Part shown: positions 6,918 through 14,487 of the stretch, piece after piece
Layout of the letters: each line of letters opens with the position of its first letter
Numbering within the stretch: position 1 is the stretch's first letter
Source: Deinococcus cellulosilyticus NBRC 106333 = KACC 11606
Lineage (GTDB): Bacteria > Deinococcota > Deinococci > Deinococcales > Deinococcaceae
Assembly (NCBI RefSeq): GCF_007990775.1
Contig: NZ_BJXB01000003.1
Span: forward strand, 255,692 to 319,691
Length of the DNA: 64,000 nucleotides
Direction: 5' to 3'
Notes under the pieces: model-generated
Database searches by the model: none
Seen by the model: the letters and a program-made list of their open reading frames with translations, nothing else
Told to the model about the DNA's origin: nothing
Made by a program: the position numbers and the translations under genes

Positions 6918-8705
6918 TCAGGCCAGCCAGTCTTCCGCGCTCTGGTCGTCCTGGGCGACCACCATCTCATCCAGCCTTGTGGCCCAGGCAGGGAAGGGGA
7001 AGGTCACCATCACCGGAGTGGGCACTTCGGGTTGCTGGATGATCATGGTTCCGGGCTGCAGAATGCTGGCCCGCATGCGGTAGGTGGACGGCAGGAAACG
7101 GTACTCGGGCCTTTCGGATTCTGCCGGGTCCAGACGGCCCACAATGCGGATCGCTGCGTTGGAGGTGATGCGGCGCTCCACCTCAGAAGCCGTCTGCTGC
7201 GCACCGATCAGGATGATGCCCAGCGAGCGTCCACGCTCGGCAATGTCGAGCAGCACGTCCTTGATGGGGCTTTCGCCTTCTCTTGGTGCATACTTGTTCA
7301 ATTCATCCAGAACCACGAAAACATAAGGCTTGCGGCCCTGTTTTTCTTTCTTCTCGAAGAGCTCCTTGAGGATGACCCCCACCACGAACATCTGCGCGTG
7401 GGCATCCAGGCTGTGGATGTCCACCACGCTGAGCTGCACCCCCTGGCGCAGCACATCGGCACGGTATTTCTCGGCTTCTTTTGCCGTGAGGTTCCCGCGA
7501 ATCAGGCTGGAGAGGTACTTCTGCACCCCTTTGAGCCTGCGGATGAAGGCCTGCAACGTGCCCACATTCTGTTTGCCCACCCATCTGGCATCGCCGTTGC
7601 CCTCATTCTGCTCCAGCAGCTTGTATTCGATGTAACTGACCAGTTGCGGGAAGGTGGTGATGCGGGTCTTTCCGAGGGTGTCAAAATCGAGTTCGAGTTC
7701 GATGGCCTGCTGGTGGTCATCGAGGCTCCAGTCTTCCACTGAGATGTAAGGGGTGCTGCTGCTGTCTCCTGACACCAGACGGTACAGTTTCTCCTCGATC
7801 TGCCCGATCAGGAACTTGAGGTTCAGGCTGCTGTCCTTGTCTGCAAAGCAGTAGGGGAGGAGGCGTTTCTGGCAGAACTCGCGAATCGTCCACATGTAAG
7901 GTGTGACGCCCGATTTGCGCTGCTCCACATCTGGGATGATGGCATCTCCACCTGCTTTGGGAGGAGCAAGGAACTGCACATCGCTGAAGGGCCGTTTCGG
8001 AAGGCGACACAGGGCGTATCTGTCTTTGCGACGGCCTGAGGCCTGGGCCACCCGGTTTTCTTTTTCGTCCAGTTTGCTGTTTTCCTGGTCCAGGAAGAAC
8101 AGGTCTTCCCCTTTGACGTTGAAGATCACGGCCTTGCTGTTGGCCCGGTCCACCCCCAGGGCCTGGGAGTTGAAGATGCTGTACAGCAGAAACAGGGCGT
8201 AACTGGTCTTGGTGGCCACACCGGACACCCCACTGATGTTGACGTGGGCACCAGAGGCACCGTTCAGGAAGTCGAAATTGAAATGCACCGGTTCACCGTT
8301 GCGCAGGATGCCTGCAGGCAGACGGGACTCCATGCGGTCCTGGTAGAGGGCTTTTTCGAGCTCCTCATCAAGGGCAAGGTAAACCTCGTCGCCAGGGTGG
8401 GGCGGAATGAATTCTTCAGGGTCCACGCGGGTGACCAGAACGTGTGCTGTATAAGAGGTGTTCACAGGCAGGATGCCCGCCTGCACGTCCCGCACATCGG
8501 ATTCAAAAGAGACCCCTTCGTGGAGTTTGCGCACCTGATCCACCACACCGAAGTAGGTGACCCTGGTGCCATCCGGCTTGGTGGTCTTCAGGGTGACCAG
8601 ATCGTCGAGTTGCACGCTGGAACCGGGTTCCACCCAGAACCAGAACTGCAGGGGAGTGGCTTCTTCGGTGCCGAGGACCATGCCGATGGGAAGAACCTGA
8701 GTCAT
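6918..8705 (-). CDS. herA: HerA-like ATPase/helicase (DUF87)
   Basis: Hexameric FtsK/HerA-superfamily DNA translocase; HerA proteins act with the NurA nuclease in end resection. The 595 residues have an N-terminal beta-barrel-like HAS domain (MTQVLPIGMVLGTEEATP), then a P-loop with the variant sequence GVSGVATKTS near residue 190, Walker B FVVLDELNKYAPREG, a sensor stretch RSLGIILIGAQQTASEVERR and the arginine region NAAIRIVGRLD. The start is placed at 8705 because a -10-like TACCAT overlaps the upstream ATG at 8717; longer N-terminal extensions have low coding quality. A terminator follows. Its usual nuclease partner NurA is not recognisable here. Confidence 0.8.
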   Translation of the reverse strand: MTQVLPIGMVLGTEEATPLQFWFWVEPGSSVQLDDLVTLKTTKPDGTRVTYFGVVDQVRKLHEGVSFESDVRDVQAGILPVNTSYTAHVLVTRVDPEEFIPPHPGDEVYLALDEELEKALYQDRMESRLPAGILRNGEPVHFNFDFLNGASGAHVNISGVSGVATKTSYALFLLYSIFNSQALGVDRANSKAVIFNVKGEDLFFLDQENSKLDEKENRVAQASGRRKDRYALCRLPKRPFSDVQFLAPPKAGGDAIIPDVEQRKSGVTPYMWTIREFCQKRLLPYCFADKDSSLNLKFLIGQIEEKLYRLVSGDSSSTPYISVEDWSLDDHQQAIELELDFDTLGKTRITTFPQLVSYIEYKLLEQNEGNGDARWVGKQNVGTLQAFIRRLKGVQKYLSSLIRGNLTAKEAEKYRADVLRQGVQLSVVDIHSLDAHAQMFVVGVILKELFEKKEKQGRKPYVFVVLDELNKYAPREGESPIKDVLLDIAERGRSLGIILIGAQQTASEVERRITSNAAIRIVGRLDPAESERPEYRFLPSTYRMRASILQPGTMIIQQPEVPTPVMVTFPFPAWATRLDEMVVAQDDQSAEDWLA

Positions 8706-8879
8706 GACTGGGATCATGGTAACGGATTCTGCAGGGCCACGCATGAAGGTGAAAGAAAGCACGAGCCAGAAGGTGATAAAGTGTGTGTCAGACACCAAAA
8801 TTCTGATCGTTTTAAGCGTATTTATTCATCCTGGCTTCAGCTACAACTTTTTGCGGATGCCATGAATCGAAACGTTTCC

Positions 8880-8885
8880 TACACT
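8880..8885 (+). promoter_or_regulatory. -10 box of a small membrane gene
   Basis: TACACT ends 6 bases before the ATG at 8892, the spacing seen for leaderless genes throughout the window. No good -35 box is visible. A GTGT-CAG-ACAC palindrome lies farther upstream, near 8785. Confidence 0.4.
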
Positions 8886-8891
8886 GAGGTC

Positions 8892-9044
8892 ATGGATGAG
8901 GTGATGGTACTCTTTGCTGTTCTGGTGGTGATCCTGCTGATTCTGATCGCCATCTTGCGCTCCTTTGACCAGGCTGAACTGACCCACACCAGACCTTCTG
9001 TGCTGATTCCCATCCGCACCTCTCAGGACGACCCCGACCACTGA
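8892..9044 (+). CDS. Small single-pass membrane protein (50 aa)
   Basis: Begins MDEVMVLFAVLVVILLILIA, a single hydrophobic segment, followed by the soluble tail LRSFDQAELTHTRPSVLIPI. The start at 8892 is favoured by the -10 box TACACT ending 6 bases upstream; an in-frame ATG at 8862 would add ten residues. The stop lies 3 bases from the convergent DinB-like stop. Divergent from the HerA-like gene. Function unknown. Confidence 0.5.
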   Translation: MDEVMVLFAVLVVILLILIAILRSFDQAELTHTRPSVLIPIRTSQDDPDH

Positions 9045-9047
9045 GCA

Positions 9048-9413
9048 TCAATCCAGATGTTTTAATGCCATCTGACCTGCGTGCCAGACACTGTGACGTG
9101 CAGACAGCCGGATCATGCCTGCCACGGTCATTTCCCGGTCACAATACTGCAAGGGCAGGTCAAGACTGCTGTCCTCAAGGTTTCTGAGAACTTGCAACTC
9201 GTACTCGAGCATGGAAGCCAGGTCCGCTGGTGGCAGGGGCACCTGGACCACACTCCCGATCAGCTTCCAGTCATTCTGTTTGGTTTCCAGAATGTGGGCT
9301 TTCAGGCGTTCTGCTCTGGGGCCAGTCAGGTGCAGCACACTGCTGACGGATTCCCAGGGGTCAAAGTTGGCCTCCTGCAGGAGAGCACAGAGCTCTGAAA
9401 TGCGGGGTGTCAT
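9048..9413 (-). CDS. DinB-like family protein
   Basis: A 121-residue helical protein. The C-terminal stretch MIRLSARHSVWHAGQMALKH resembles the conserved last helix of DinB-family proteins, where histidines bind a divalent metal. The family typically transfers small thiols or has no known function. The -10 box TATGCT ends 6 bases before the ATG, so it is leaderless. The protein is shorter than usual (about 150 residues), so it may lack part of the N-terminal helix. Confidence 0.6.
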   Translation of the reverse strand: MTPRISELCALLQEANFDPWESVSSVLHLTGPRAERLKAHILETKQNDWKLIGSVVQVPLPPADLASMLEYELQVLRNLEDSSLDLPLQYCDREMTVAGMIRLSARHSVWHAGQMALKHLD

Positions 9414-9481
9414 GGCCTGAGCATAAGGGAAAATCGGGATGTCATGGGAAAGTCAGCTTGAATCCATATACTGGTGCAGGT

Positions 9482-9784
9482 ATGTTTCAAATGAACCCCA
9501 TGAACATTGTTCTTTTTGCCGCTCTCCTTTATGTCCTGATGGGATTTGTCGCTTTTCTGGTTTACGGAGAGGACAAACGCCGCGCAAGGCTGGGCAGGCA
9601 CCGCATCCCTGAGCAGACTTTGCACACCCTGGAATTGCTTTTCGGCTGGTTTGGAGCCCTCATGGCCCAGCAAGTTTACCGCCACAAGACCCGCAAGCAG
9701 CCTTTTCAGATGGTGTTCTGGGCCATTGGGGTGTTGCATTTTCTGGTTCTGGGTGTTCTGGCTTTTCAGCTTTTTTCCAGCTGA
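9482..9784 (+). CDS. DUF1294-family membrane protein
   Basis: 100 residues with three hydrophobic segments. The conserved family core is present: FLVYGEDKRRARLGRHRIPE and TLHTLELLFGWFGALMAQQVYRHKTRKQPF, the WxGaxxaQxxxRHKtxKxxF pattern of DUF1294. The molecular role of the family is unknown. The -10 box TATACT (9467-9472) ends 9 bases before the ATG, giving a very short leader. An ATG at 9494 is an alternative start. Confidence 0.85.
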   Translation: MFQMNPMNIVLFAALLYVLMGFVAFLVYGEDKRRARLGRHRIPEQTLHTLELLFGWFGALMAQQVYRHKTRKQPFQMVFWAIGVLHFLVLGVLAFQLFSS

Positions 9785-9854
9785 GGGTCTTGCTTGATTT
9801 GGGGGATTTTGCTGATCGCGAATCCAGCAATTCCCTGACCCTGCTGCTAAACTC

Positions 9855-9883
9855 TGTACAAATTTGTACTGAGTATATATAAT
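9855..9883 (+). promoter_or_regulatory. Acyl-CoA dehydrogenase promoter with palindromic operator
   Basis: -35 TGTACA (9855-9860), 17-bp spacer, -10 TATAAT (9878-9883). A perfect 14-bp palindrome GTACAAATTTGTAC (9856-9869) covers the -35 box. A TetR-type fatty-acid-degradation repressor responding to acyl-CoA would fit, but its gene is not in the window. Confidence 0.7.
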
Positions 9884-9915
9884 AGGGACATTCAACCCAA
9901 CGTGGAGGACCTCAC

Positions 9916-11676
9916 ATGACAGCGACCCAGCACAAGCTTTTCAAAGGCGGCATGTTCCTGATCCAGGACAGCGAACCCCAGAACATTTACACCCCCGAAG
10001 ATTTTGACGACATCATCAAACAGATTGCCGACACCACCCAGGCTTTCATCGACAAAGATGTGATGCCCCGCATGAAGGACCTCGAAGACAAGGTCGAGGG
10101 CCTCAACCGCGACCTCCTGCAGAAAGCCGGAGCCCTCGGCCTCACCGCCGTGGAAGTGCCCGAAGAGTTTGATGGTCTCGACCTGCCCAAAGCCGTCAGT
10201 GCCGTGATCGCCGAGCGTCTGGCCCAGACCGGTGGTTTCAGCGTGACCTACGGTGCCCACCAGTCCATCGGGAGCCTCCCCACCGTGTACTTCGGCACCC
10301 CCGAGCAGAAAGCCAAATACCTGACCAAACTGGCCAGTGCAGAGATGGTCGCTGCCTACGCCCTCACCGAGCCCGGAAGCGGCAGTGATGCCCAGGCCGC
10401 CAAAACCACCGCTGTGCTCTCCGAGGACGGAAGTCACTATGTGCTGAACGGCACCAAAATGTGGATCTCCAACGCTGGATTTGCCGACATTTTCACCGTG
10501 TTCGCCCAGGTCAAAACCGATGAGGGCAACAAGTTCAGTGCCTTCCTGGTGGAACGCGCCTTCGAAGGGGTGTCCCTCGGTGCAGAAGAGCACAAGATGG
10601 GCATCAAATCCTCCTCCACCCGTCAGGTGATCCTGGACAACGTGAAAGTGCCCGTCGAAAACCTGCTCGGACAGGTTGGACAGGGTGCAAAAATCGCCTT
10701 CAACATCCTCAATGTGGGCCGTTACAAGCTCGCCGCAGGTGGGGTCGGCGGTGCCAAACACGCCCTGAAGGTCTCCACCAAATACGCCCTGGAACGCCAC
10801 CAGTTCAACCAGCCCATCGCCAACTTCGGGATGATCCAGGAAAAACTGGCCGAAATTGCCCTGCGCACCTACGCTGTGGAATCCGCCCTGTACCGCGTCA
10901 TGGGCCTGATCGACACCGCTGTGGAAGGCGGCATGGACAAACTCAAGGCTGTGGAAGAGTACGCTGTGGAAGCCTCCATGCTGAAAGTCCTCGGGTCTGA
11001 ACTCCTCGACTTCGCAGTGGATGAAGGGGTGCAGATCCACGGGGGTTACGGCTACAGCTCCGAGTACCCCATTGAGCAGGCCTACCGCGACAGCCGCATC
11101 AACCGCATCTTCGAAGGCACCAACGAAATCAACCGCCTGCTGGTCCCTGGCATGCTGCTGAAACGGGCCATGAAGGGTGAAATCCCCCTCATGCAGGCCG
11201 CCCAGAAACTGCAATCCGAACTGCTCGAACCCAGCTTCGATGAAGTTGAAGAGGGCGTGCTGGTGCAAGAAGAAATCACCATCAAGAACCTCAAGAAACT
11301 GGCCCTGATGGTCGCCGGAACCGCCGCCATGAAGTACGGCCTGGAAGTCGAAAGCCGACAGGAAATTCTGGCCCGCGTTGCAGACATCGCCATGCTGACC
11401 TTCGCAGCCGAATCTGCCCTGCTGCGCACCCGCAAACTCGGCAACCCCGAACTGCAGGCCGAAATGACCCAGCTCTACACCTGGTCTGCTGCCGAGAAAT
11501 CCGCAACCCTCGCCCGTGAAGCCATCGAAATGATCGCTTCTGGCGACGACCTGCGCACCAGTCTGGCTGTCATCAAACGCCTCACCAAGCACGACCCCAT
11601 CAACACCATCCGCCTGCGCCGCCATGTGGCCAAGGCTGTGCTGGCCGCAGAAGGGTACCCCCAGCCCCGGAAATAA
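9916..11676 (+). CDS. Acyl-CoA dehydrogenase (long, VLCAD-like)
   Basis: FAD enzyme that makes the first double bond in fatty-acid beta-oxidation. At 586 residues it carries an extra C-terminal domain of about 180 residues, as VLCAD/ACAD9-type enzymes do. Seen: the flavin-binding stretch AYALTEPGSGSDAQAAKTTA, MWISNAGFADIFTVFAQV, the ATRQ-like SSSTRQVILDNVKVP, and QIHGGYGYSSEYPIEQAYRDSR followed by FEGTNEINR, where the Glu is the expected catalytic base. The ribosome-binding site GGAGG lies 9 bases before the ATG. It is a single-gene unit with its own palindromic promoter and a terminator, so probably induced by fatty acids. Confidence 0.93.
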   Translation: MTATQHKLFKGGMFLIQDSEPQNIYTPEDFDDIIKQIADTTQAFIDKDVMPRMKDLEDKVEGLNRDLLQKAGALGLTAVEVPEEFDGLDLPKAVSAVIAERLAQTGGFSVTYGAHQSIGSLPTVYFGTPEQKAKYLTKLASAEMVAAYALTEPGSGSDAQAAKTTAVLSEDGSHYVLNGTKMWISNAGFADIFTVFAQVKTDEGNKFSAFLVERAFEGVSLGAEEHKMGIKSSSTRQVILDNVKVPVENLLGQVGQGAKIAFNILNVGRYKLAAGGVGGAKHALKVSTKYALERHQFNQPIANFGMIQEKLAEIALRTYAVESALYRVMGLIDTAVEGGMDKLKAVEEYAVEASMLKVLGSELLDFAVDEGVQIHGGYGYSSEYPIEQAYRDSRINRIFEGTNEINRLLVPGMLLKRAMKGEIPLMQAAQKLQSELLEPSFDEVEEGVLVQEEITIKNLKKLALMVAGTAAMKYGLEVESRQEILARVADIAMLTFAAESALLRTRKLGNPELQAEMTQLYTWSAAEKSATLAREAIEMIASGDDLRTSLAVIKRLTKHDPINTIRLRRHVAKAVLAAEGYPQPRK

Positions 11677-11685
11677 CCCCAATCT

Positions 11686-11713
11686 CGGGTGAGTCAGCGG
11701 CCCACCCCTACAT
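11686..11713 (-). repeat. TGTAGGGG hairpin repeat, copy 2
   Basis: Read on the minus strand: TGTAGGGGTGGGCC, loop GCT, GACTCACCC. One stem position is unpaired (C/A) compared with copy 1. It lies directly after the acyl-CoA dehydrogenase stop. Confidence 0.6.
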
Positions 11714-11715
11714 GT

Positions 11716-11743
11716 CCCCCTCCAGTTTCTGGAGGGGGTTTTG
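11716..11743 (+). terminator. Rho-independent terminator
   Basis: Stem CCCCCTCCAG / CTGGAGGGGG, loop TTT, then TTTT. Ends the acyl-CoA dehydrogenase transcript. Confidence 0.85.
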
Positions 11744-11772
11744 CTGTTCCGCGTCTGCTGTGAACTGTCAAC

Positions 11773-12825
11773 TTATAAAGAAGTGATGATCCTGTTCTTG
11801 CCCGACTTTTTCGCCTGATACAGGTACTGGTCGGCCTGCTCAAAAGCGGCGTCGATGCTCTGTTCTGCACTGAGGCGCACCAGACCTCCACTCACGCTGA
11901 CCCGGCCCACGGTGTTGAAGCGTTCACTGAAAATCCGTTCCTTGATGCGCTCTGCAATGGTGTTCATGTACTCTTCCGGGCAGCGGCTCAGGTACACTGC
12001 GAATTCTTCTCCTCCCAGACGGTACACCCGGTCGCTGTGGCGAACGGTGAGCACCAGACGTCTGGCAAGCTCCTGCAGCACTTGGTCACCCACAGCATGA
12101 CCGTAGGTGTCATTCACTTTCTTGAAGTCGTCGATGTCGATGACCACAATGGCGTCCCCTTCGCGCATTCCGGGTTTGTCCAGTTCAAACTGCCTGCGGT
12201 TGAACACCCGGGTGAGGGGGTCAATCAGGGTTTCTTCCTTGAGGCCATCGGTGAGCTTCAGGTACTGCACATGGCGGTGAATGATGCGGCTTGCAGCCAT
12301 GAAGCCCAGCACGTTGGTGAGGTACAGCAGGCCCAGAGAAGGCAGGATGCTGGGGTCCCAGCTTTTCTGGTTGAACATGTAGATCAACAGGCCACTGAAG
12401 ATGACCACAGGTGCATACAGGTAGGACCTGAAAGGCACCTCTTCAGATTCAATGGTGGAATAGTAGCGGTAGACGCAGGCAATCACATAACAGATCAGGA
12501 TGGCCACGTCCTGGTTGGTGAACTGGTGCCAGAATTGCCCCCTTGCGAAAAACACCAGCATGATGGCAAAGAGCCCGTACCACATGCCGTAACGCAGGGT
12601 GATCAGGGCCAGGGGGAGGATTCGGAGGTCCAGCATGGCTCCGTTGCTGAGGGGCACCGCCTGCGAGGTCAGGAAGAGGGAACTGGCCGCAGCAATGGCC
12701 GCCCGCATCAGGATCAGTTTGCGGTCCGTCTCCCGCCTCCAGTGGGTGTACGTGAGGCTGAAGAGGTAGGTCGCCGTGATCACAATGCACAGGTTGAGCG
12801 CCAGACCCTCCACCAGTTGAATCAT
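11773..12825 (-). CDS. Membrane diguanylate cyclase (GGDEF)
   Basis: Makes cyclic di-GMP from two GTP. The 350 residues begin with about six membrane segments of the 5TMR_LYT type (residues 5-180), followed by a GGDEF domain: DPLTRVFNRRQFE, DIDDFKKVNDTYGHAVGDQVL, and the active-site loop RLGGEEFAVYL. An inhibitory I-site RHSD sits exactly five residues before GGEEF, so product feedback is expected. No EAL domain. The -10 box TATGCT ends 6 bases before the ATG (leaderless). Confidence 0.92.
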   Translation of the reverse strand: MIQLVEGLALNLCIVITATYLFSLTYTHWRRETDRKLILMRAAIAAASSLFLTSQAVPLSNGAMLDLRILPLALITLRYGMWYGLFAIMLVFFARGQFWHQFTNQDVAILICYVIACVYRYYSTIESEEVPFRSYLYAPVVIFSGLLIYMFNQKSWDPSILPSLGLLYLTNVLGFMAASRIIHRHVQYLKLTDGLKEETLIDPLTRVFNRRQFELDKPGMREGDAIVVIDIDDFKKVNDTYGHAVGDQVLQELARRLVLTVRHSDRVYRLGGEEFAVYLSRCPEEYMNTIAERIKERIFSERFNTVGRVSVSGGLVRLSAEQSIDAAFEQADQYLYQAKKSGKNRIITSL

Positions 12826-12883
12826 GTTTCAAGCATAAAGGGAGAGTCCTCTCTGAGATATGACAGCCCCTCCGAAATGCAAT

Positions 12884-13666
12884 TCATGGATGCCACCAGG
12901 CTTTGAACCCAGGGTAGTACGTTTCCACAATGGCCTGGAACAGAAAGTAATCCACAATCAGGTGCACGACCAGCACGTAAATCAGGGCACGGCTCCGCTG
13001 AAACATGATGCCCTGGGTGATGGCCAGAAACAGCACAAACAGAGGCCCATAACCCCGGAAAGCCATGTCGTACAGCACCGACACGTACACCACGCTCTGC
13101 CCGATGTTGGCCTTCCAGAAAGGAAAGAGGGAGCGCAGCAGGGCGAAGCAGGTGTTCACAAAGAACAGTTCATCCCAGATGCCCACCATGTTGATGCCAA
13201 TGAAGAGCCTCAGCAGAGAATCGTCGTCGGGCTCTGCAGGCAGCACCCAGTTGTAAGGCACTTCTGGACTCAGGGTAAAATACAGTTTGAAAGCGAAATA
13301 TGCCAGAGGTGCAGACAGCACCGTGTAAAAGAATTCCAGTTTGCTGAATTTCTCCGGGAACATCCTGAAGGAAATCACCCCCGGGTCGCTTTTTCTCAGG
13401 AGCAATGGGGGCAGCAGCACCACCAGTAAGAAGGGTAATCCCAGTGTAAGAAATTTGACATTGGAGGTCTCTGTGCTGATGGGGGAGAGGGCGAGCAGCA
13501 GAATGCAGCCAAGCAGGATGCCCATGCGGCGCTGGAAAGTCGCTTCTCTGGCCAGGATGGTCAGCACAACAGAGGTCAGAAATGCGATTCCACCCCACAA
13601 CCACACCTCAAGAGGGATCAGCAGAACCGTGGCAATACAAAAGAAGACCAGTGCCCAGAGTTGCAT
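12884..13666 (-). CDS. CPBP-type membrane protein (Abi-like)
   Basis: 260 residues with about seven hydrophobic segments. WDELFFVNTCFALLR (near residue 160) and VVHLIVDYF near the C-terminus resemble the ExxxR and HxxxD motifs of CPBP (Rce1/Abi) intramembrane proteases, although the usual EE pair is DE here. Whether it is a protease is uncertain. The -10 box TAAACT ends 7 bases before the ATG. It may be read independently of the small membrane gene just upstream. Confidence 0.6.
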   Translation of the reverse strand: MQLWALVFFCIATVLLIPLEVWLWGGIAFLTSVVLTILAREATFQRRMGILLGCILLLALSPISTETSNVKFLTLGLPFLLVVLLPPLLLRKSDPGVISFRMFPEKFSKLEFFYTVLSAPLAYFAFKLYFTLSPEVPYNWVLPAEPDDDSLLRLFIGINMVGIWDELFFVNTCFALLRSLFPFWKANIGQSVVYVSVLYDMAFRGYGPLFVLFLAITQGIMFQRSRALIYVLVVHLIVDYFLFQAIVETYYPGFKAWWHP

Positions 13667-13699
13667 CTTCTGCAGTTTAAGCGAAAACCTTCTGGATGC

Positions 13700-13936
13700 T
13701 CAGTAGGCTCTGTGCAGGCGCTTCAGGTGGTGTCTGAACCTCAGGCCGTAAATGCAGGTTGCCACAACGAGCCCTGCAAGAAGGGCTGTGCCCACAGCAA
13801 GGGGCAACTCCCGGTAGACCAGCATCATCAGGAGCAAGGTGAGGGTAGCACTCTGGATCACCCGGTGAAACCGTCTGGCAAAGCTGATGCGGGCACGGCG
13901 GTGGGCTTCCTGAAGGTGGGTCTGGGTTCTGAGCAT
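13700..13936 (-). CDS. Small two-pass membrane protein
   Basis: 78 residues: a basic amphipathic N-terminus (MLRTQTHLQEAHRRARIS), two hydrophobic helices (ATLTLLLMMLVYREL and GTALLAGLVVATCIYGL) and a basic tail RFRHHLKRLHRAY. The start at 13936 is chosen for the upstream AAAGGA at a spacing of 8; a longer in-frame version starting at 13984 lacks such a site. No family recognised. Confidence 0.5.
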   Translation of the reverse strand: MLRTQTHLQEAHRRARISFARRFHRVIQSATLTLLLMMLVYRELPLAVGTALLAGLVVATCIYGLRFRHHLKRLHRAY

Positions 13937-14120
13937 GCGGGTGGTCCTTTCAAGGCAAAAGAAATCTCCAACCAGAAGGAACAATCCTCCGGGCCTGCAA
14001 GTGCCTGTGATGGTTTCAAATTAAGCGACACTTGTTAACAGGGTGTTAACAGCCTGAGCTGGGCACTTTGCTGTGAGCCCAGGGTGAGTGCAAAGTCTGG
14101 CCATGCAGATGGCATGGAAC

Positions 14121-14275
14121 GATCAGAGGTCAGCAAAAGAAATCTTGATGCTTTTGCAAGAGGCCAGAGAAAGATTTGAACTGTCCTGGAGGGCAAAGCA
14201 GCCGCACTGTCTGGCTGAAGTGAAAGCACACCTGAGGTGTTGCGCTGACCGCTGAGAGCTGACGGCTGACGGCCT
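14121..14275. repeat. Heptad-repeat hairpin element, GCTGANN type
   Basis: It lies in the 13937-14334 non-coding stretch. The left arm GATCAGAGGTCAGCAAAAG (14121-14139) faces right-arm heptads GCTGACC, GCTGAGA, GCTGACG, GCTGACG (14243-14272). The core is about 100 bp and contains CCTGAGGTGTT, a string also present in the core of the 779-982 element. The rest of this gap holds the leuS promoter; nothing else is recognised. Confidence 0.6.
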
Positions 14276-14334
14276 TCTCAAGCGACACAATCCATCTGCG
14301 GCTTTTGTTTACCCTGCTGTAAGCCGTTTCTTCC

Positions 14335-14363
14335 TTGAACGTCCTGCCCCCTGCGTGTAAAAT
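14335..14363 (+). promoter_or_regulatory. leuS leader promoter
   Basis: TTGAAC (14335-14340), 17-bp spacer, TAAAAT (14358-14363), then 6 bases to the leader-peptide ATG at 14370. Transcription should start at or one or two bases before that ATG. Confidence 0.8.
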
Positions 14364-14369
14364 GGCCCT

Positions 14370-14411
14370 ATGAACAGCATCCTGCTACTACGATGGGGGA
14401 GACGACGTTAG
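14370..14411 (+). CDS. Leucine-sensing leader peptide of leuS (13 aa)
   Basis: Encodes MNSILLLRWGRRR. Codons 5-7 are CTG CTA CTA; CTA is rare in the surrounding genes, which mainly use CTG and CTC. The ATG lies 6 bases after the -10 box, so the peptide is translated leaderless from the first bases of the transcript. The coding region overlaps the 5' arm of an antiterminator hairpin that competes with a terminator just upstream of leuS. This is the layout of a ribosome-mediated attenuator: slow leucine decoding lets leuS be transcribed. The peptide is too short for homology, so the call rests on architecture. Confidence 0.75.
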   Translation: MNSILLLRWGRRR

Positions 14412-14436
14412 AACGGTATAACGAGCGTTTCCCCCA
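14394..14436 (+). promoter_or_regulatory. leuS antiterminator hairpin
   Basis: TGGGGGAGACG (14394-14404) pairs with CGTTTCCCCCA (14426-14436) over 11 bp with a single G-U. The 3' arm shares 14432-14436 with the 5' arm of the terminator, so only one structure can form. A ribosome at the leader stop codon (14409) covers the 5' arm; one stalled at the first Leu codon largely does not. Confidence 0.65.
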
Positions 14437-14464
14437 GTCTGTTGTTGGACTGGGGTGTTTTTTT
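14432..14464 (+). terminator. leuS attenuator terminator
   Basis: Stem CCCCAGTC / GACTGGGG with an 8-base loop, then TGTTTTTTT. It lies between the leader peptide and leuS, 23 bases before the leuS start codon, so it can only act as an attenuator of leuS. Confidence 0.85.
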
Positions 14465-14487
14465 GCCTGCACAAAGGAGCCAAGGCC

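Noticed and set aside
9892..11682. Antisense ORF of 596 codons opposite the acyl-CoA dehydrogenase
   Set aside because: It is the mirror of a strongly supported gene; composition-driven (Gly/His/Phe-rich), with no motif and no start signals.
14335..14487. T-box riboswitch for leuS
   Set aside because: The T-box sequence and specifier-loop architecture are absent; a coding leader with Leu codons explains the region better.
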